Positions 1 to 6,591 of a stretch of 23,854 bases of DNA are shown here, piece after piece. Location: positions 1 to 23,854 of the forward strand of contig JABJFE010000092.1 in assembly GCA_018662905.1 (NCBI GenBank), read 5' to 3'. The notes below the pieces were generated by a model. The model ran no database searches. It was not told the origin of the DNA and was given only the letters and a program-made list of their open reading frames with translations. The number at the start of each line of letters is the position of its first letter. The first letter of the stretch is position 1. Position numbers and translations under genes: made by a program. This stretch comes from Flavobacteriaceae bacterium (lineage in GTDB: Bacteria > Bacteroidota > Bacteroidia > Flavobacteriales > Flavobacteriaceae).

Positions 1-123
1 AAAATTAGAATCCAAACCCATAAAAGTATATTCATAGATCACTTAGCATTTGTTAAAGGTGAGAATGGTTGGAAAATTGTGTCTAAGGTTTGGCATTTAG
101 AGAAAGAAGAAACGGAGAATTAA
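1..123 (+). CDS. NTF2-like (putative lumazine-binding/SnoaL-fold) protein, C-terminal fragment
   Basis: The window opens inside a reading frame that runs from base 1 to a TAA at 121-123, giving 40 residues. The peptide reads ...IDHLAFVKGENGWKIVSKVW..., which resembles the last two beta strands of nuclear transport factor 2-like proteins of Bacteroidetes (pattern D-x-L-x-x-x-K-x-x-x-x-W-K-I-V-x-K). These small cone-shaped domains bind or convert small molecules, but the family is functionally diverse and the part that would hold a pocket lies outside the window, so no specific role can be assigned. The 105 bases after it hold nothing but A/T-rich sequence and the promoter of the next tRNA. The family assignment is by pattern recognition only. 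Confidence 0.6.
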   Translation, partial: KIRIQTHKSIFIDHLAFVKGENGWKIVSKVWHLEKEETEN

Positions 124-207
124 GAAGACATATTAAGAAATTTATATTTGAAAAAAGAAGTAAAACTATAAAAGAAAAGTTTTATTTAAATAATTCAAAC
201 TTTATAT

Positions 208-215
208 TAAATTTG
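208..215 (+). promoter_or_regulatory. -7 box (TAAATTTG) of the tRNA-Gln promoter
   Basis: TAAATTTG matches the Bacteroidetes -7 consensus TAnnTTTG exactly and ends 13 bases before the mature tRNA 5' end, so transcription would start only a few bases upstream of the tRNA. I see no convincing -33 TTG/TTTG at the usual spacing, which lowers confidence. Confidence 0.55.
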
Positions 216-228
216 CCGTTCATTACAC

Positions 229-301
229 TGGCCTATGGTGTAACTGGCAACACGTCTGGTTTTGGTCCAGAAGAGTCTAGGTTCGAGCCCTAGTAGGCCA
301 A
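229..301 (+). tRNA. trnQ: tRNA-Gln (anticodon UUG)
   Basis: A full cloverleaf can be drawn. Acceptor stem TGGCCTA (229-235) pairs with TAGGCCA (294-300), discriminator A301. The D arm is GTGT/ACAC (238-241 with 250-253), with GG in its loop. The anticodon stem is TCTGG/CCAGA (255-259 with 267-271), and the 7-base loop TTTTGGT places the anticodon TTG at 262-264, which reads CAA. The T arm is CTAGG/CCTAG (277-281 with 289-293) around loop TTCGAGC. CCA is not encoded, so it must be added after transcription. An open frame that spans this gene is spurious. Confidence 0.97.
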
Positions 302-302
302 C

Positions 303-326
303 TTTAATTAACGGTGTTTAATTAAA
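303..326 (+). terminator. A/T-only hairpin after tRNA-Gln, possible weak terminator
   Basis: TTTAATTAA (303-311) and TTAATTAAA (318-326) form a perfect 9-bp stem with the loop CGGTGT. The stem begins two bases after the tRNA and is followed by a T-rich run (327-340). The geometry is that of an intrinsic terminator, but the stem has no G:C pair and would be weak. It may instead act only as a 3' processing boundary, or be an A/T-rich upstream element of the rimP promoter directly after it. Confidence 0.35.
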
Positions 327-329
327 TTC

Positions 330-357
330 TTTGTTTTTGTAGAATTTAGTATATTTG
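330..357 (+). promoter_or_regulatory. Promoter of rimP-nusA-infB (TTTG ... TATATTTG)
   Basis: TATATTTG at 350-357 matches the Bacteroidetes -7 consensus TAnnTTTG and is followed by CA as in many flavobacterial promoters. A TTTG at 330-333 gives a -33 element with 16 bases between, slightly short of the usual 17-23. Transcription would start near 362-364, giving a leader of about 25 bases that contains the hairpin at the rimP start. Confidence 0.6.
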
Positions 358-381
358 CACTGCATTATTGAAAATTTGAGG

Positions 382-396
382 GGGGACAATGTCCCC
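382..396 (+). other. GC-rich hairpin presenting the rimP start codon
   Basis: GGGGAC (382-387) and GTCCCC (391-396) form a 6-bp stem closed by the triloop AAT (388-390), so the A and U of the annotated ATG (389-391) sit in the loop and its G in the stem. G381 and G380 can extend the stem through G-U pairs with 397 and 398. As DNA it is also a near-perfect palindrome, GGGGACA-A-TGTCCCC. A stem this GC-rich is conspicuous in a leader that is otherwise A/T-rich. Whether it acts as RNA structure or protein site is not known. Confidence 0.6.
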
Positions 397-886
397 TTCT
401 TTATTAAATGTATCTGATTTGAAAGAAATATTAGAAAAATTATTTATCGAATTCTTTGATGACAATAAAGAACTTTTTTTAGTGGATTTAAATGTTGATT
501 CATTTAAAATTGATATTAAAATTGATGGTGATAACGGAGTTAAGGTTAGTGATTGCGTTTTATTGTCTAAACATATCAAAAAACATTTTGATACGGAGTT
601 AGATGATTTTAGTTTAAACGTTAGTTCAGCTGGACTCATGTCTCCGTTAGTTACATACAGACAGTTTTTAAAAAATTTAAAAAGGAAATTGAATGTATCG
701 TTAAAAGAAGGTGATGATATAAAAGGGAGTTTAATTAAAGTAAGCGAACAAGATATCACATTAGAATGGACCGCTCGTGAGCCTAAACCTGTTGGAAAAG
801 GCAAAGTGACAGTTAAAAAAAATAAATTAATTGCTTTTGAAGAAATTAAAAAAGCAAATTTAGTAGTTGAATTTAATAAAATATAA
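389..886 (+). CDS. rimP: Ribosome maturation factor RimP
   Basis: RimP binds the 30S ribosomal subunit and is needed for late maturation of its head domain. The 165-residue product shows the family pattern: an N-terminal alpha/beta domain with KIDGDNGVKVSDC near residues 50-62 and DDFSLNVSSAGLMSPL (about 77-92), then a C-terminal SH3-like barrel (about 95-165). It is first in the conserved order rimP-nusA-infB; nusA starts two bases after its stop. The ATG at 389 lies in a strong hairpin and gives about ten more residues than flavobacterial RimP usually has. An in-frame TTG at 419-421 would begin at LKEILEKL..., where relatives start. The identity is secure; the start is not. Confidence 0.95.
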   Translation: MSPSLLNVSDLKEILEKLFIEFFDDNKELFLVDLNVDSFKIDIKIDGDNGVKVSDCVLLSKHIKKHFDTELDDFSLNVSSAGLMSPLVTYRQFLKNLKRKLNVSLKEGDDIKGSLIKVSEQDITLEWTAREPKPVGKGKVTVKKNKLIAFEEIKKANLVVEFNKI

Positions 887-888
887 GC

Positions 889-2121
889 ATGGAAAATTTA
901 TCTTTAATAGAATCGTTTTCGGAATTTAAGGACGAAAAATTTATAGACAGAGTAACATTAATGTCAATACTTGAGGAGGTTTTTAGAAACACTCTTAAAA
1001 GAAAGTATGGTGACGATGATAACTTTGATATAATTATTAATCCCGATAAAGGTGATTTAGAGATTTGGAGAAATAGAATTGTTGTTGAAGATGGTGCAGT
1101 TGAGGACGAAAATCAAGAAATTTCAATTACTGAGGCTAGAAAAATCGAACCTGATTTTGAAGTTGGTGAGGACGTATCAGAAGAAGTTAAACTAGTTGAT
1201 CTCGGAAGAAGAACAGTTCTTTCATTAAGACAAAATTTAGTTTCTAGAGTTCATGAGCATGATAATGGAATTATTTACAAACAATTTATTGATTTAATTG
1301 GTGAAATATATACAGCAGAAGTCCATCATATTAGACATAATGTTGTGATATTACTTGATGATGATGGCAATGAATTAATTATGCCTAAAGACCGTCAAAT
1401 CCCCTCTGATTTTTACAGAAAAGGAGATTCTGTTAGAGGCGTTATTGAGTCTGTAGAATTAAAAGGAAATAAGCCCTCAATTATTTTTTCAAGAACTTCT
1501 CCAAAGTTTTTAGAAAAACTTTTTGAACAAGATATTCCTGAAGTATTTGATGGCCTAATTTCAGTTAAAAAAGTTGTTAGAATACCTGGTGAAAAAGCAA
1601 AAGTTGCTGTGGATTCATATGATGATAGAATTGATCCAGTTGGAGCCTGTGTTGGTATGAAAGGATCTAGAATTCACGGAATTGTAAGAGAACTTGGAAA
1701 TGAAAACATTGATGTTATCAATTTTACTAATAACACTCAATTATTAATAACAAGAGCATTAAGTCCAGCAAAAATTTCTTCTTTAAAAATTAATGAAGAG
1801 AAAAAAACTGTAGAAGCCTTCATGGATCCAGAGCAAGTGTCGAAAGCTATTGGAAGAGGTGGACACAATATTAGATTAGCAGGTCAATTAACTGGTTATG
1901 AAATAGACGTATATAGAGAAGGAGCTGAGGAAGATGTTGAATTAACTGAATTTTCTGATGAAATTGAAGGATGGGTTCTTGAAGAATTTAAGAAAGCTGG
2001 TCTTGACACTGCAAAAAGTGTTTTAGAGCAAGATATTGAAGATTTGATTAAAAGAACTGATTTAGAAGAGGAAACTATCTTGTCAGTTAGAAACGTATTA
2101 AAAGCAGAATTTTCTGAATAA
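889..2121 (+). CDS. nusA: Transcription termination/antitermination factor NusA
   Basis: NusA binds elongating RNA polymerase and modulates pausing, termination and antitermination. The 410-residue length is normal for Bacteroidetes, which lack the extra acidic C-terminal repeats of E. coli NusA. Visible parts in order are the polymerase-binding N-terminal domain (about 1-125), the S1 domain (about 130-200), KH1 with loop GMKG (256-259) inside DPVGACVGMKGSRI, KH2 with loop GRGG (322-325), and a C-terminal helical segment (from about 360) ending in DLEEETILSVRNVL. It lies between rimP (2-base gap) and infB (11-base gap), the classical operon linking transcription and translation initiation. 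No Shine-Dalgarno sequence precedes it; the upstream bases are A-rich, as usual in this phylum. Confidence 0.98.
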   Translation: MENLSLIESFSEFKDEKFIDRVTLMSILEEVFRNTLKRKYGDDDNFDIIINPDKGDLEIWRNRIVVEDGAVEDENQEISITEARKIEPDFEVGEDVSEEVKLVDLGRRTVLSLRQNLVSRVHEHDNGIIYKQFIDLIGEIYTAEVHHIRHNVVILLDDDGNELIMPKDRQIPSDFYRKGDSVRGVIESVELKGNKPSIIFSRTSPKFLEKLFEQDIPEVFDGLISVKKVVRIPGEKAKVAVDSYDDRIDPVGACVGMKGSRIHGIVRELGNENIDVINFTNNTQLLITRALSPAKISSLKINEEKKTVEAFMDPEQVSKAIGRGGHNIRLAGQLTGYEIDVYREGAEEDVELTEFSDEIEGWVLEEFKKAGLDTAKSVLEQDIEDLIKRTDLEEETILSVRNVLKAEFSE

Positions 2122-2132
2122 TAAAATTATTT

Positions 2133-4730
2133 ATGGGTGAAATTAAATTAACAAGATTAAATAAAATTTTAAGAGAATTTAATATTTCTCTTGATAGAGC
2201 AGTTGAGTTTCTTGCCTCAAACGGGCATGAAATTGATGCAAGACCTACTACTAAAATTTCACCTGATCAGTATACTTTGTTTTTGAATGAATTTAGTTCT
2301 GACAAATCAAGTAAAGTAGAGTCACACGATTTAAGCGAAGAAAAAAGAAAAGAAAAAGAAGAGTTAAGAGTTAAGCTTGAAAAAGAACTTGAAGAAAAAG
2401 AGAAGAAAAGAAGTTCGTTTATTGAAAGAGCTGAAATCAAAAAACCTGTTCATTTAGGTAAAATTGATTTAGAAAAGTTCAATAAACCAAAGCCAAATAC
2501 AAAAGAGGAACCAGTTGCTAAGAAAGAAATTGCGAAACCTGTTGAAAAGACTGAAAAAACTAAAGAAGAGCCACAAGTTGATAAAGACAGCTCTAGTATT
2601 AAAACAAATTACACTAAATTAAGTGGATTAAAAACAGTTGGAGATAAAATTGACTTAGGAAAGTTTGAAAAACCTAAGCCAACTACACAAAAACCCAATC
2701 CTGCGTCAAAAAGAAAAAGAATTCGAATTTCTAAAGATCCAGTAAAGCCATCTGCCCAAAATAATAATAATAACAAAAGGAATTTTAACAAACCTGGCGG
2801 AAGATCTAAGCCTGTTGCAAGTGAGCCTTCGGAAGTTGATGTTCAAAAACAAATTAAAGAAACCTTAGAAAAACTACAAGGTAGATCTTCATCTAAAGGA
2901 GCTAAGTATAGAAAAGAAAAAAGAGATTCTCATAAATTGAAATCAGATGAGGATTTAGCTCAGAATGAAGCCGAAAAGAAAACAATTAAAGTTACTGAGT
3001 TTATTACTGTTGGAGAAGTTGCTACAATGATGGAGATAACATCAACCGAGATTATTTCTACATGCATGTCATTAGGTATTATGGTAACTATGAATCAAAG
3101 ACTTGATGCAGAAACTTTAACTATTGTAGCAGATGAATTTGGCTATGAAGTTGAATTTGTAACTGCTGACATTGAAGACTCTATAAAAGAAGATGAAGAC
3201 AGCCCTGAAGATTTACTTCCAAGAGCGCCAATTGTTACTGTTATGGGGCATGTAGATCATGGAAAAACTTCTCTGTTAGATTATATTAGAGAGGAAAATG
3301 TTATTGCTGGTGAGTCTGGTGGAATTACTCAGCATATTGGTGCTTACAATGTCGTATTAAAAGATGGTCAAAACATAACATTTTTAGACACACCCGGTCA
3401 CGAAGCATTTACTGCCATGCGTGCACGTGGAACCCAAATCACAGATTTAGTAATTATAGTAATTGCTGCTGACGATGATGTAATGCCACAAACAAAAGAA
3501 GCAATAAGTCATGCGCAAGCTGCAGGTGTGCCTATTATTTTTGCTATTAATAAAATAGATCGACCAAATTCAAATCCTGATAAAATTAAAGAAAAGCTAT
3601 CAGGTATGAATTTACTTATTGAAGAATGGGGAGGTAAAATTCAATCTCATGATGTATCTGCTTTAAAAGGAACGGGAGTTGATGAATTACTTGAAAAGGT
3701 TTTACTTGAAGCAGAATTTTTAGAACTTAAAGCAAATCCAAATAAAGCTGCAGTAGGTTCAGTAGTTGAAGCTTACCTAGACAAAGGAAAAGGTTATATT
3801 TCTACGATTTTAGTCCAGTCTGGGACTTTAAAAATTGGAGACTATTTATTGGCTGGTCAAAATTCTGGAAAAGTTAAAGCAATGCAGGACGAAAGAGGAA
3901 ATGCAATTACTGAGGCTGGTCCCTCAACTCCTGTATCAATATTAGGTCTTGATGGAGCTCCGCAAGCTGGAGATAAATTTAATGTATTTGAAGATGAGAA
4001 AGAAGCAAAACAAATTGCAGTAAAAAGAACGCAGTTAGTTAGAGAACAGTCAGTTAGAACACAAAAACACATTACTCTTGATGAAATTGGAAGAAGAATT
4101 GCTGTGGGTGAATTTAAAGAGTTAAATATTATTTTAAAAGGTGATGTTGACGGATCTGTTGAAGCGCTTACCGATTCCTTTCAAAAATTATCAACTGACG
4201 AAATTCTTATTAATATAATTCACAAAGCTGTTGGCGCAATTACAGAGTCAGATGTATTATTAGCTTCTGCTTCAGACGCAATAATTATTGGGTTTAATGT
4301 TCGGCCAACCGGAAATGCTAGACAAATAGCTGATAAGGAAGAAATCGATATTAGAAATTATTCAATTATTTATGATGCAATAAATGATCTCAAAGATGCT
4401 ATGGAAGGTATGTTAGCTCCAAAATTCAAAGAGGAAATTTCTGGAAACGCTGAAATTAGAGAAACATTTAAAATTTCTAAAGTTGGTACTATTGCAGGTT
4501 GTATGGTGACTAGTGGAAAGATTTTTAGAAATTCCAGTATAAGAATTATAAGAGATGGTGTTGTAATTAATTCTGGTGTATTATCGTCATTAAAAAGATT
4601 TAAAGATGACGCAAAGGAAGTGTCTAAAGGTTATGACTGTGGATTACAAGTCAAAAACTACAATGATATTAGAATTGGTGATGTGATTGAAGCATATTCT
4701 CAAGTTGAAATAAAAAAGAAATTAAAGTAA
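2133..4730 (+). CDS. infB: Translation initiation factor IF-2
   Basis: IF-2 is the GTPase that brings initiator fMet-tRNA to the 30S subunit and promotes 50S joining. The 865-residue protein begins with a small IF2N domain (about 1-50), then a long Lys/Glu/Pro-rich disordered linker to about residue 280, a second IF2N-type segment (about 288-345), and the G domain. G-domain motifs are clear: GHVDHGKT (372-379), DTPGH (419-423) and NKID (473-476). Domains II, III and the C2 fMet-tRNA domain follow. Two copies of the motif KIDL-x-KF-x-KPKP-x-T in the linker start at residues 110 and 172. It is the last gene of the rimP operon, and its TAA directly abuts the stop of the opposing SPOR gene. Confidence 0.98.
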   Translation: MGEIKLTRLNKILREFNISLDRAVEFLASNGHEIDARPTTKISPDQYTLFLNEFSSDKSSKVESHDLSEEKRKEKEELRVKLEKELEEKEKKRSSFIERAEIKKPVHLGKIDLEKFNKPKPNTKEEPVAKKEIAKPVEKTEKTKEEPQVDKDSSSIKTNYTKLSGLKTVGDKIDLGKFEKPKPTTQKPNPASKRKRIRISKDPVKPSAQNNNNNKRNFNKPGGRSKPVASEPSEVDVQKQIKETLEKLQGRSSSKGAKYRKEKRDSHKLKSDEDLAQNEAEKKTIKVTEFITVGEVATMMEITSTEIISTCMSLGIMVTMNQRLDAETLTIVADEFGYEVEFVTADIEDSIKEDEDSPEDLLPRAPIVTVMGHVDHGKTSLLDYIREENVIAGESGGITQHIGAYNVVLKDGQNITFLDTPGHEAFTAMRARGTQITDLVIIVIAADDDVMPQTKEAISHAQAAGVPIIFAINKIDRPNSNPDKIKEKLSGMNLLIEEWGGKIQSHDVSALKGTGVDELLEKVLLEAEFLELKANPNKAAVGSVVEAYLDKGKGYISTILVQSGTLKIGDYLLAGQNSGKVKAMQDERGNAITEAGPSTPVSILGLDGAPQAGDKFNVFEDEKEAKQIAVKRTQLVREQSVRTQKHITLDEIGRRIAVGEFKELNIILKGDVDGSVEALTDSFQKLSTDEILINIIHKAVGAITESDVLLASASDAIIIGFNVRPTGNARQIADKEEIDIRNYSIIYDAINDLKDAMEGMLAPKFKEEISGNAEIRETFKISKVGTIAGCMVTSGKIFRNSSIRIIRDGVVINSGVLSSLKRFKDDAKEVSKGYDCGLQVKNYNDIRIGDVIEAYSQVEIKKKLK

Positions 4731-5102
4731 TTATTTAGGTTGTAAAATAAATGCTGAACTAAATTCTTTTTTAATATTTTTCAGTTCCTTTATTGCTTTA
4801 ATTCTAGACACATATTTTCCTAATCTTATTTTATAGTATGGCGTCTCAAAACTGTAAAATATTTCTTCATATTTTCCTTCAGTTTTCAATTTATCCATTA
4901 AATTTTTATAGTCTGTAAAATTCCCGCTAAAAACTTGAATAGTGTATTGGCCAGATGTAAAAGCCTCCTGATTTACAATTTTTTTTAATTCAATAACTTT
5001 TTTAAGTTTTGGATCTTGATTTATTATAATTGAATCTGATTGAGAAAAAGATTTAAAGCTAATTATCAATAAAAAAAATACAGAAAAGACTGATTTATAC
5101 AT
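4731..5102 (-). CDS. Secreted SPOR-domain protein
   Basis: SPOR domains bind denuded glycan strands of peptidoglycan and often mark proteins at the division septum. This 123-residue product has a Sec signal peptide (about 1-21, hydrophobic core SVFFLLIIS, cleavage likely after ...SFSQ), a short charged stretch, and a SPOR domain from about residue 52 to the end: GQYTIQVFSGNF at its start, YYKIRLGKYVSRIKAIKELKN near its end. It has no other domain, so it is a minimal periplasmic SPOR protein. It converges on infB with no intervening base and is divergent from the act operon, so it is probably its own unit, driven by the -7 box just upstream. The fold assignment is fairly sure; the cellular role is inferred. 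Confidence 0.85.
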   Translation of the reverse strand: MYKSVFSVFFLLIISFKSFSQSDSIIINQDPKLKKVIELKKIVNQEAFTSGQYTIQVFSGNFTDYKNLMDKLKTEGKYEEIFYSFETPYYKIRLGKYVSRIKAIKELKNIKKEFSSAFILQPK

Positions 5103-5107
5103 CTTTA

Positions 5108-5115
5108 CAAATATA
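5108..5115 (-). promoter_or_regulatory. -7 box (TATATTTG, minus strand) of the SPOR gene
   Basis: CAAATATA on the plus strand is TATATTTG on the minus strand, an exact TAnnTTTG match. It ends five bases before the ATG at 5102-5100, so transcription would start at or within a base or two of the start codon and give a leaderless or nearly leaderless mRNA. No good -33 element is seen, but poly-A (minus strand) tracts lie directly upstream. Confidence 0.5.
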
Positions 5116-5125
5116 GTTTTTTGCC

Positions 5126-5164
5126 TAGGGTTTTTTTAAAATAAATAGGTTTTTTTTTAATAAT
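5126..5164. repeat. Imperfect tandem repeat with two T-tracts between the SPOR gene and the act operon
   Basis: Two copies of about 20 bases lie back to back: TAGGG-T7-A4-TAAA (5126-5145) and TAGG-T9-AATAAT (5146-5164). The T-tracts start at 5131 and 5150, 19 bases apart, close to two helical turns, which would favour intrinsic DNA bending. They sit between the divergent promoters, about 70-100 bases upstream of the actA -7 box and just upstream of the SPOR -7 box on the minus strand, where A-tracts could act as an UP-like element. Confidence 0.5.
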
Positions 5165-5229
5165 TATTTAGAATGGATATAAATTAAAAATTACATTTAA
5201 GTTAGGTTTTAATTATCATTCTTGTGTTG

Positions 5230-5237
5230 TATTTTTG
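5230..5237 (+). promoter_or_regulatory. -7 box (TATTTTTG) of the act-cox operon
   Basis: TATTTTTG matches TAnnTTTG exactly and lies 26 bases upstream of the actA TTG start, giving an expected leader of about 20 bases. No -33 TTG is found at the usual distance; the nearest resembling sequence is TTAGG at 5202-5206. It is the only clean -7 match I see in the gap before the eight-gene operon. Confidence 0.5.
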
Positions 5238-5263
5238 CCGTCTAATTTTGATACAATTTTTAA

Positions 5264-6574
5264 TTGTCAGTCGTAGTAAAAACATCTTTATTGAAGACTA
5301 TTTTGAAACTGTTTAAGCAAGTATCTGTTTCCAAGGTATTTTTAGCTGTTTTAATTTTTTCTTTTTCACTAAATATTTCAGCACAAGAAATTGATATAGC
5401 AAAAGGCAAATCTCTTTTTAATGCTAATTGTGCTTCATGTCACAAACTAAATAAAAATTTAGTTGGACCTGCTCTAAAAGGCGTGTCTGCTAAATATGAT
5501 AAAGACTGGCTTTATTCTTGGATAAAAAATAGTGCTGCACTAATCAAGTCTGGAGATGACCAAGCAGTAGCTATTTACGAAGAGTATAATAAAGTTGCAA
5601 TGAATGCTTTTCCTCAACTTTCTAATGAGGATATTGATAATATATTAGCATATACTGATTATGTTCCTGAACCTGTAGTTAACGCAAATGCTGCGGCAGT
5701 TACAATAAATTCTGATAGCGATTCTTCATTAACAAATGATATCGTCCTTGTTTTACTTACTGTAGTTTTATTAGTACTAATAACGATGCTGTTTTTAGTA
5801 ACCAAAACTTTAAGAAATATTGCTGAAAAAAATGGAATAAATGTTGAAAACAAACAAGGTTCTAAGTTTTCTATTTGGCAAGCATTTATTAAAAACCAAT
5901 TTTTAATTTTTGTTTCAGTTATTTTACTTTTACTATCTAGTGCATATTTTGCCTATGGTTATATGATGCAAATTGGAGTTGATCAGGGTTACATGCCTGT
6001 TCAGCCCATACATTATTCACATAAAATTCATGCAGGTGCAAACCAAATTGAATGCCAGTACTGTCATTCATCTGCTAGGATATCAAAACACTCTGGAATT
6101 CCTTCCCTTAATGTTTGTATGAATTGTCATGAAAACATTGCTGATTACAATGGCGAAGAAGATCTTGAAAAAGGATACACTAAAGATTTTTATACAAACG
6201 AAATAAAAAAACTTTACAAGGCTGTTGGTTGGGATGAAGAAACTCAATCATACACTGGCGATACTGAACCTGTTAAATGGGTAAGAATACATAATTTACC
6301 TGATTTTGTTTATTTCAATCATTCTCAACATGTTTCGGTTGCAGGAATTGATTGCCAGAAATGTCATGGACCAGTTGAAGAAATGGAAATACTGTATCAA
6401 TATTCTCCTCTAACCATGGGTTGGTGTATTGATTGTCATCGTGAGTCAAATATTAAAGTTAAAGACAATGAGTATTATACAAAAATACACGAAGAGTTGT
6501 CAAAAAAATATGGAGTTGAAGAATTATCTATTGCTCAAATGGGTGGTTTAGAATGTGGAAAATGTCATTATTAA
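5264..6574 (+). CDS. actA: Alternative complex III subunit ActA, monoheme-pentaheme fusion cytochrome c
   Basis: ActA is the multiheme cytochrome of alternative complex III, which oxidises quinol and passes electrons to cytochrome oxidase. In 436 residues there are six CxxCH sites. One lies in an N-terminal class I-like cytochrome domain (CASCH 56-60, after a signal peptide ending near ISAQ, residue 41). Five lie in the C-terminal part: CQYCH 264-268, CMNCH 285-289, CQKCH 364-368, CIDCH 388-392 and CGKCH 431-435. Two membrane helices (about 158-180 and 212-233) separate the parts and leave both heme domains periplasmic. No in-frame ATG exists before the cytochrome domain and a TAA lies at 5261-5263, so the start is TTG 5264, or one of the in-frame TTGs at 5291 or 5303. 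First gene of the act-cox operon. Confidence 0.95.
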   Translation: MSVVVKTSLLKTILKLFKQVSVSKVFLAVLIFSFSLNISAQEIDIAKGKSLFNANCASCHKLNKNLVGPALKGVSAKYDKDWLYSWIKNSAALIKSGDDQAVAIYEEYNKVAMNAFPQLSNEDIDNILAYTDYVPEPVVNANAAAVTINSDSDSSLTNDIVLVLLTVVLLVLITMLFLVTKTLRNIAEKNGINVENKQGSKFSIWQAFIKNQFLIFVSVILLLLSSAYFAYGYMMQIGVDQGYMPVQPIHYSHKIHAGANQIECQYCHSSARISKHSGIPSLNVCMNCHENIADYNGEEDLEKGYTKDFYTNEIKKLYKAVGWDEETQSYTGDTEPVKWVRIHNLPDFVYFNHSQHVSVAGIDCQKCHGPVEEMEILYQYSPLTMGWCIDCHRESNIKVKDNEYYTKIHEELSKKYGVEELSIAQMGGLECGKCHY

Positions 6575-6591
6575 AAAAGTAATATTAGAAA

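Noticed and set aside
90..293. Open frame of 67 codons on the plus strand
   Set aside because: It runs through the end of the NTF2-like gene and through almost the whole tRNA-Gln; it has no family resemblance.
229..301. tRNA-Gln as an integration site for a genomic island
   Set aside because: No integrase and no repeated tRNA 3' end is found in the window; the downstream genes are the conserved rimP operon.
358..388. Riboswitch in the rimP leader
   Set aside because: The leader is only about 25 bases, too short for a known aptamer; only the single hairpin is present.
346..804. 152-codon frame antisense to rimP
   Set aside because: It lies wholly opposite a well-supported rimP, has low-complexity Ser/Phe/Asn content typical of antisense A/T-rich code, and shows no domain pattern.
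2764..2776. AAT trinucleotide repeat in infB as a phase-variation tract
   Set aside because: It codes for a short Asn run in a disordered linker; three-base units cannot shift the frame.
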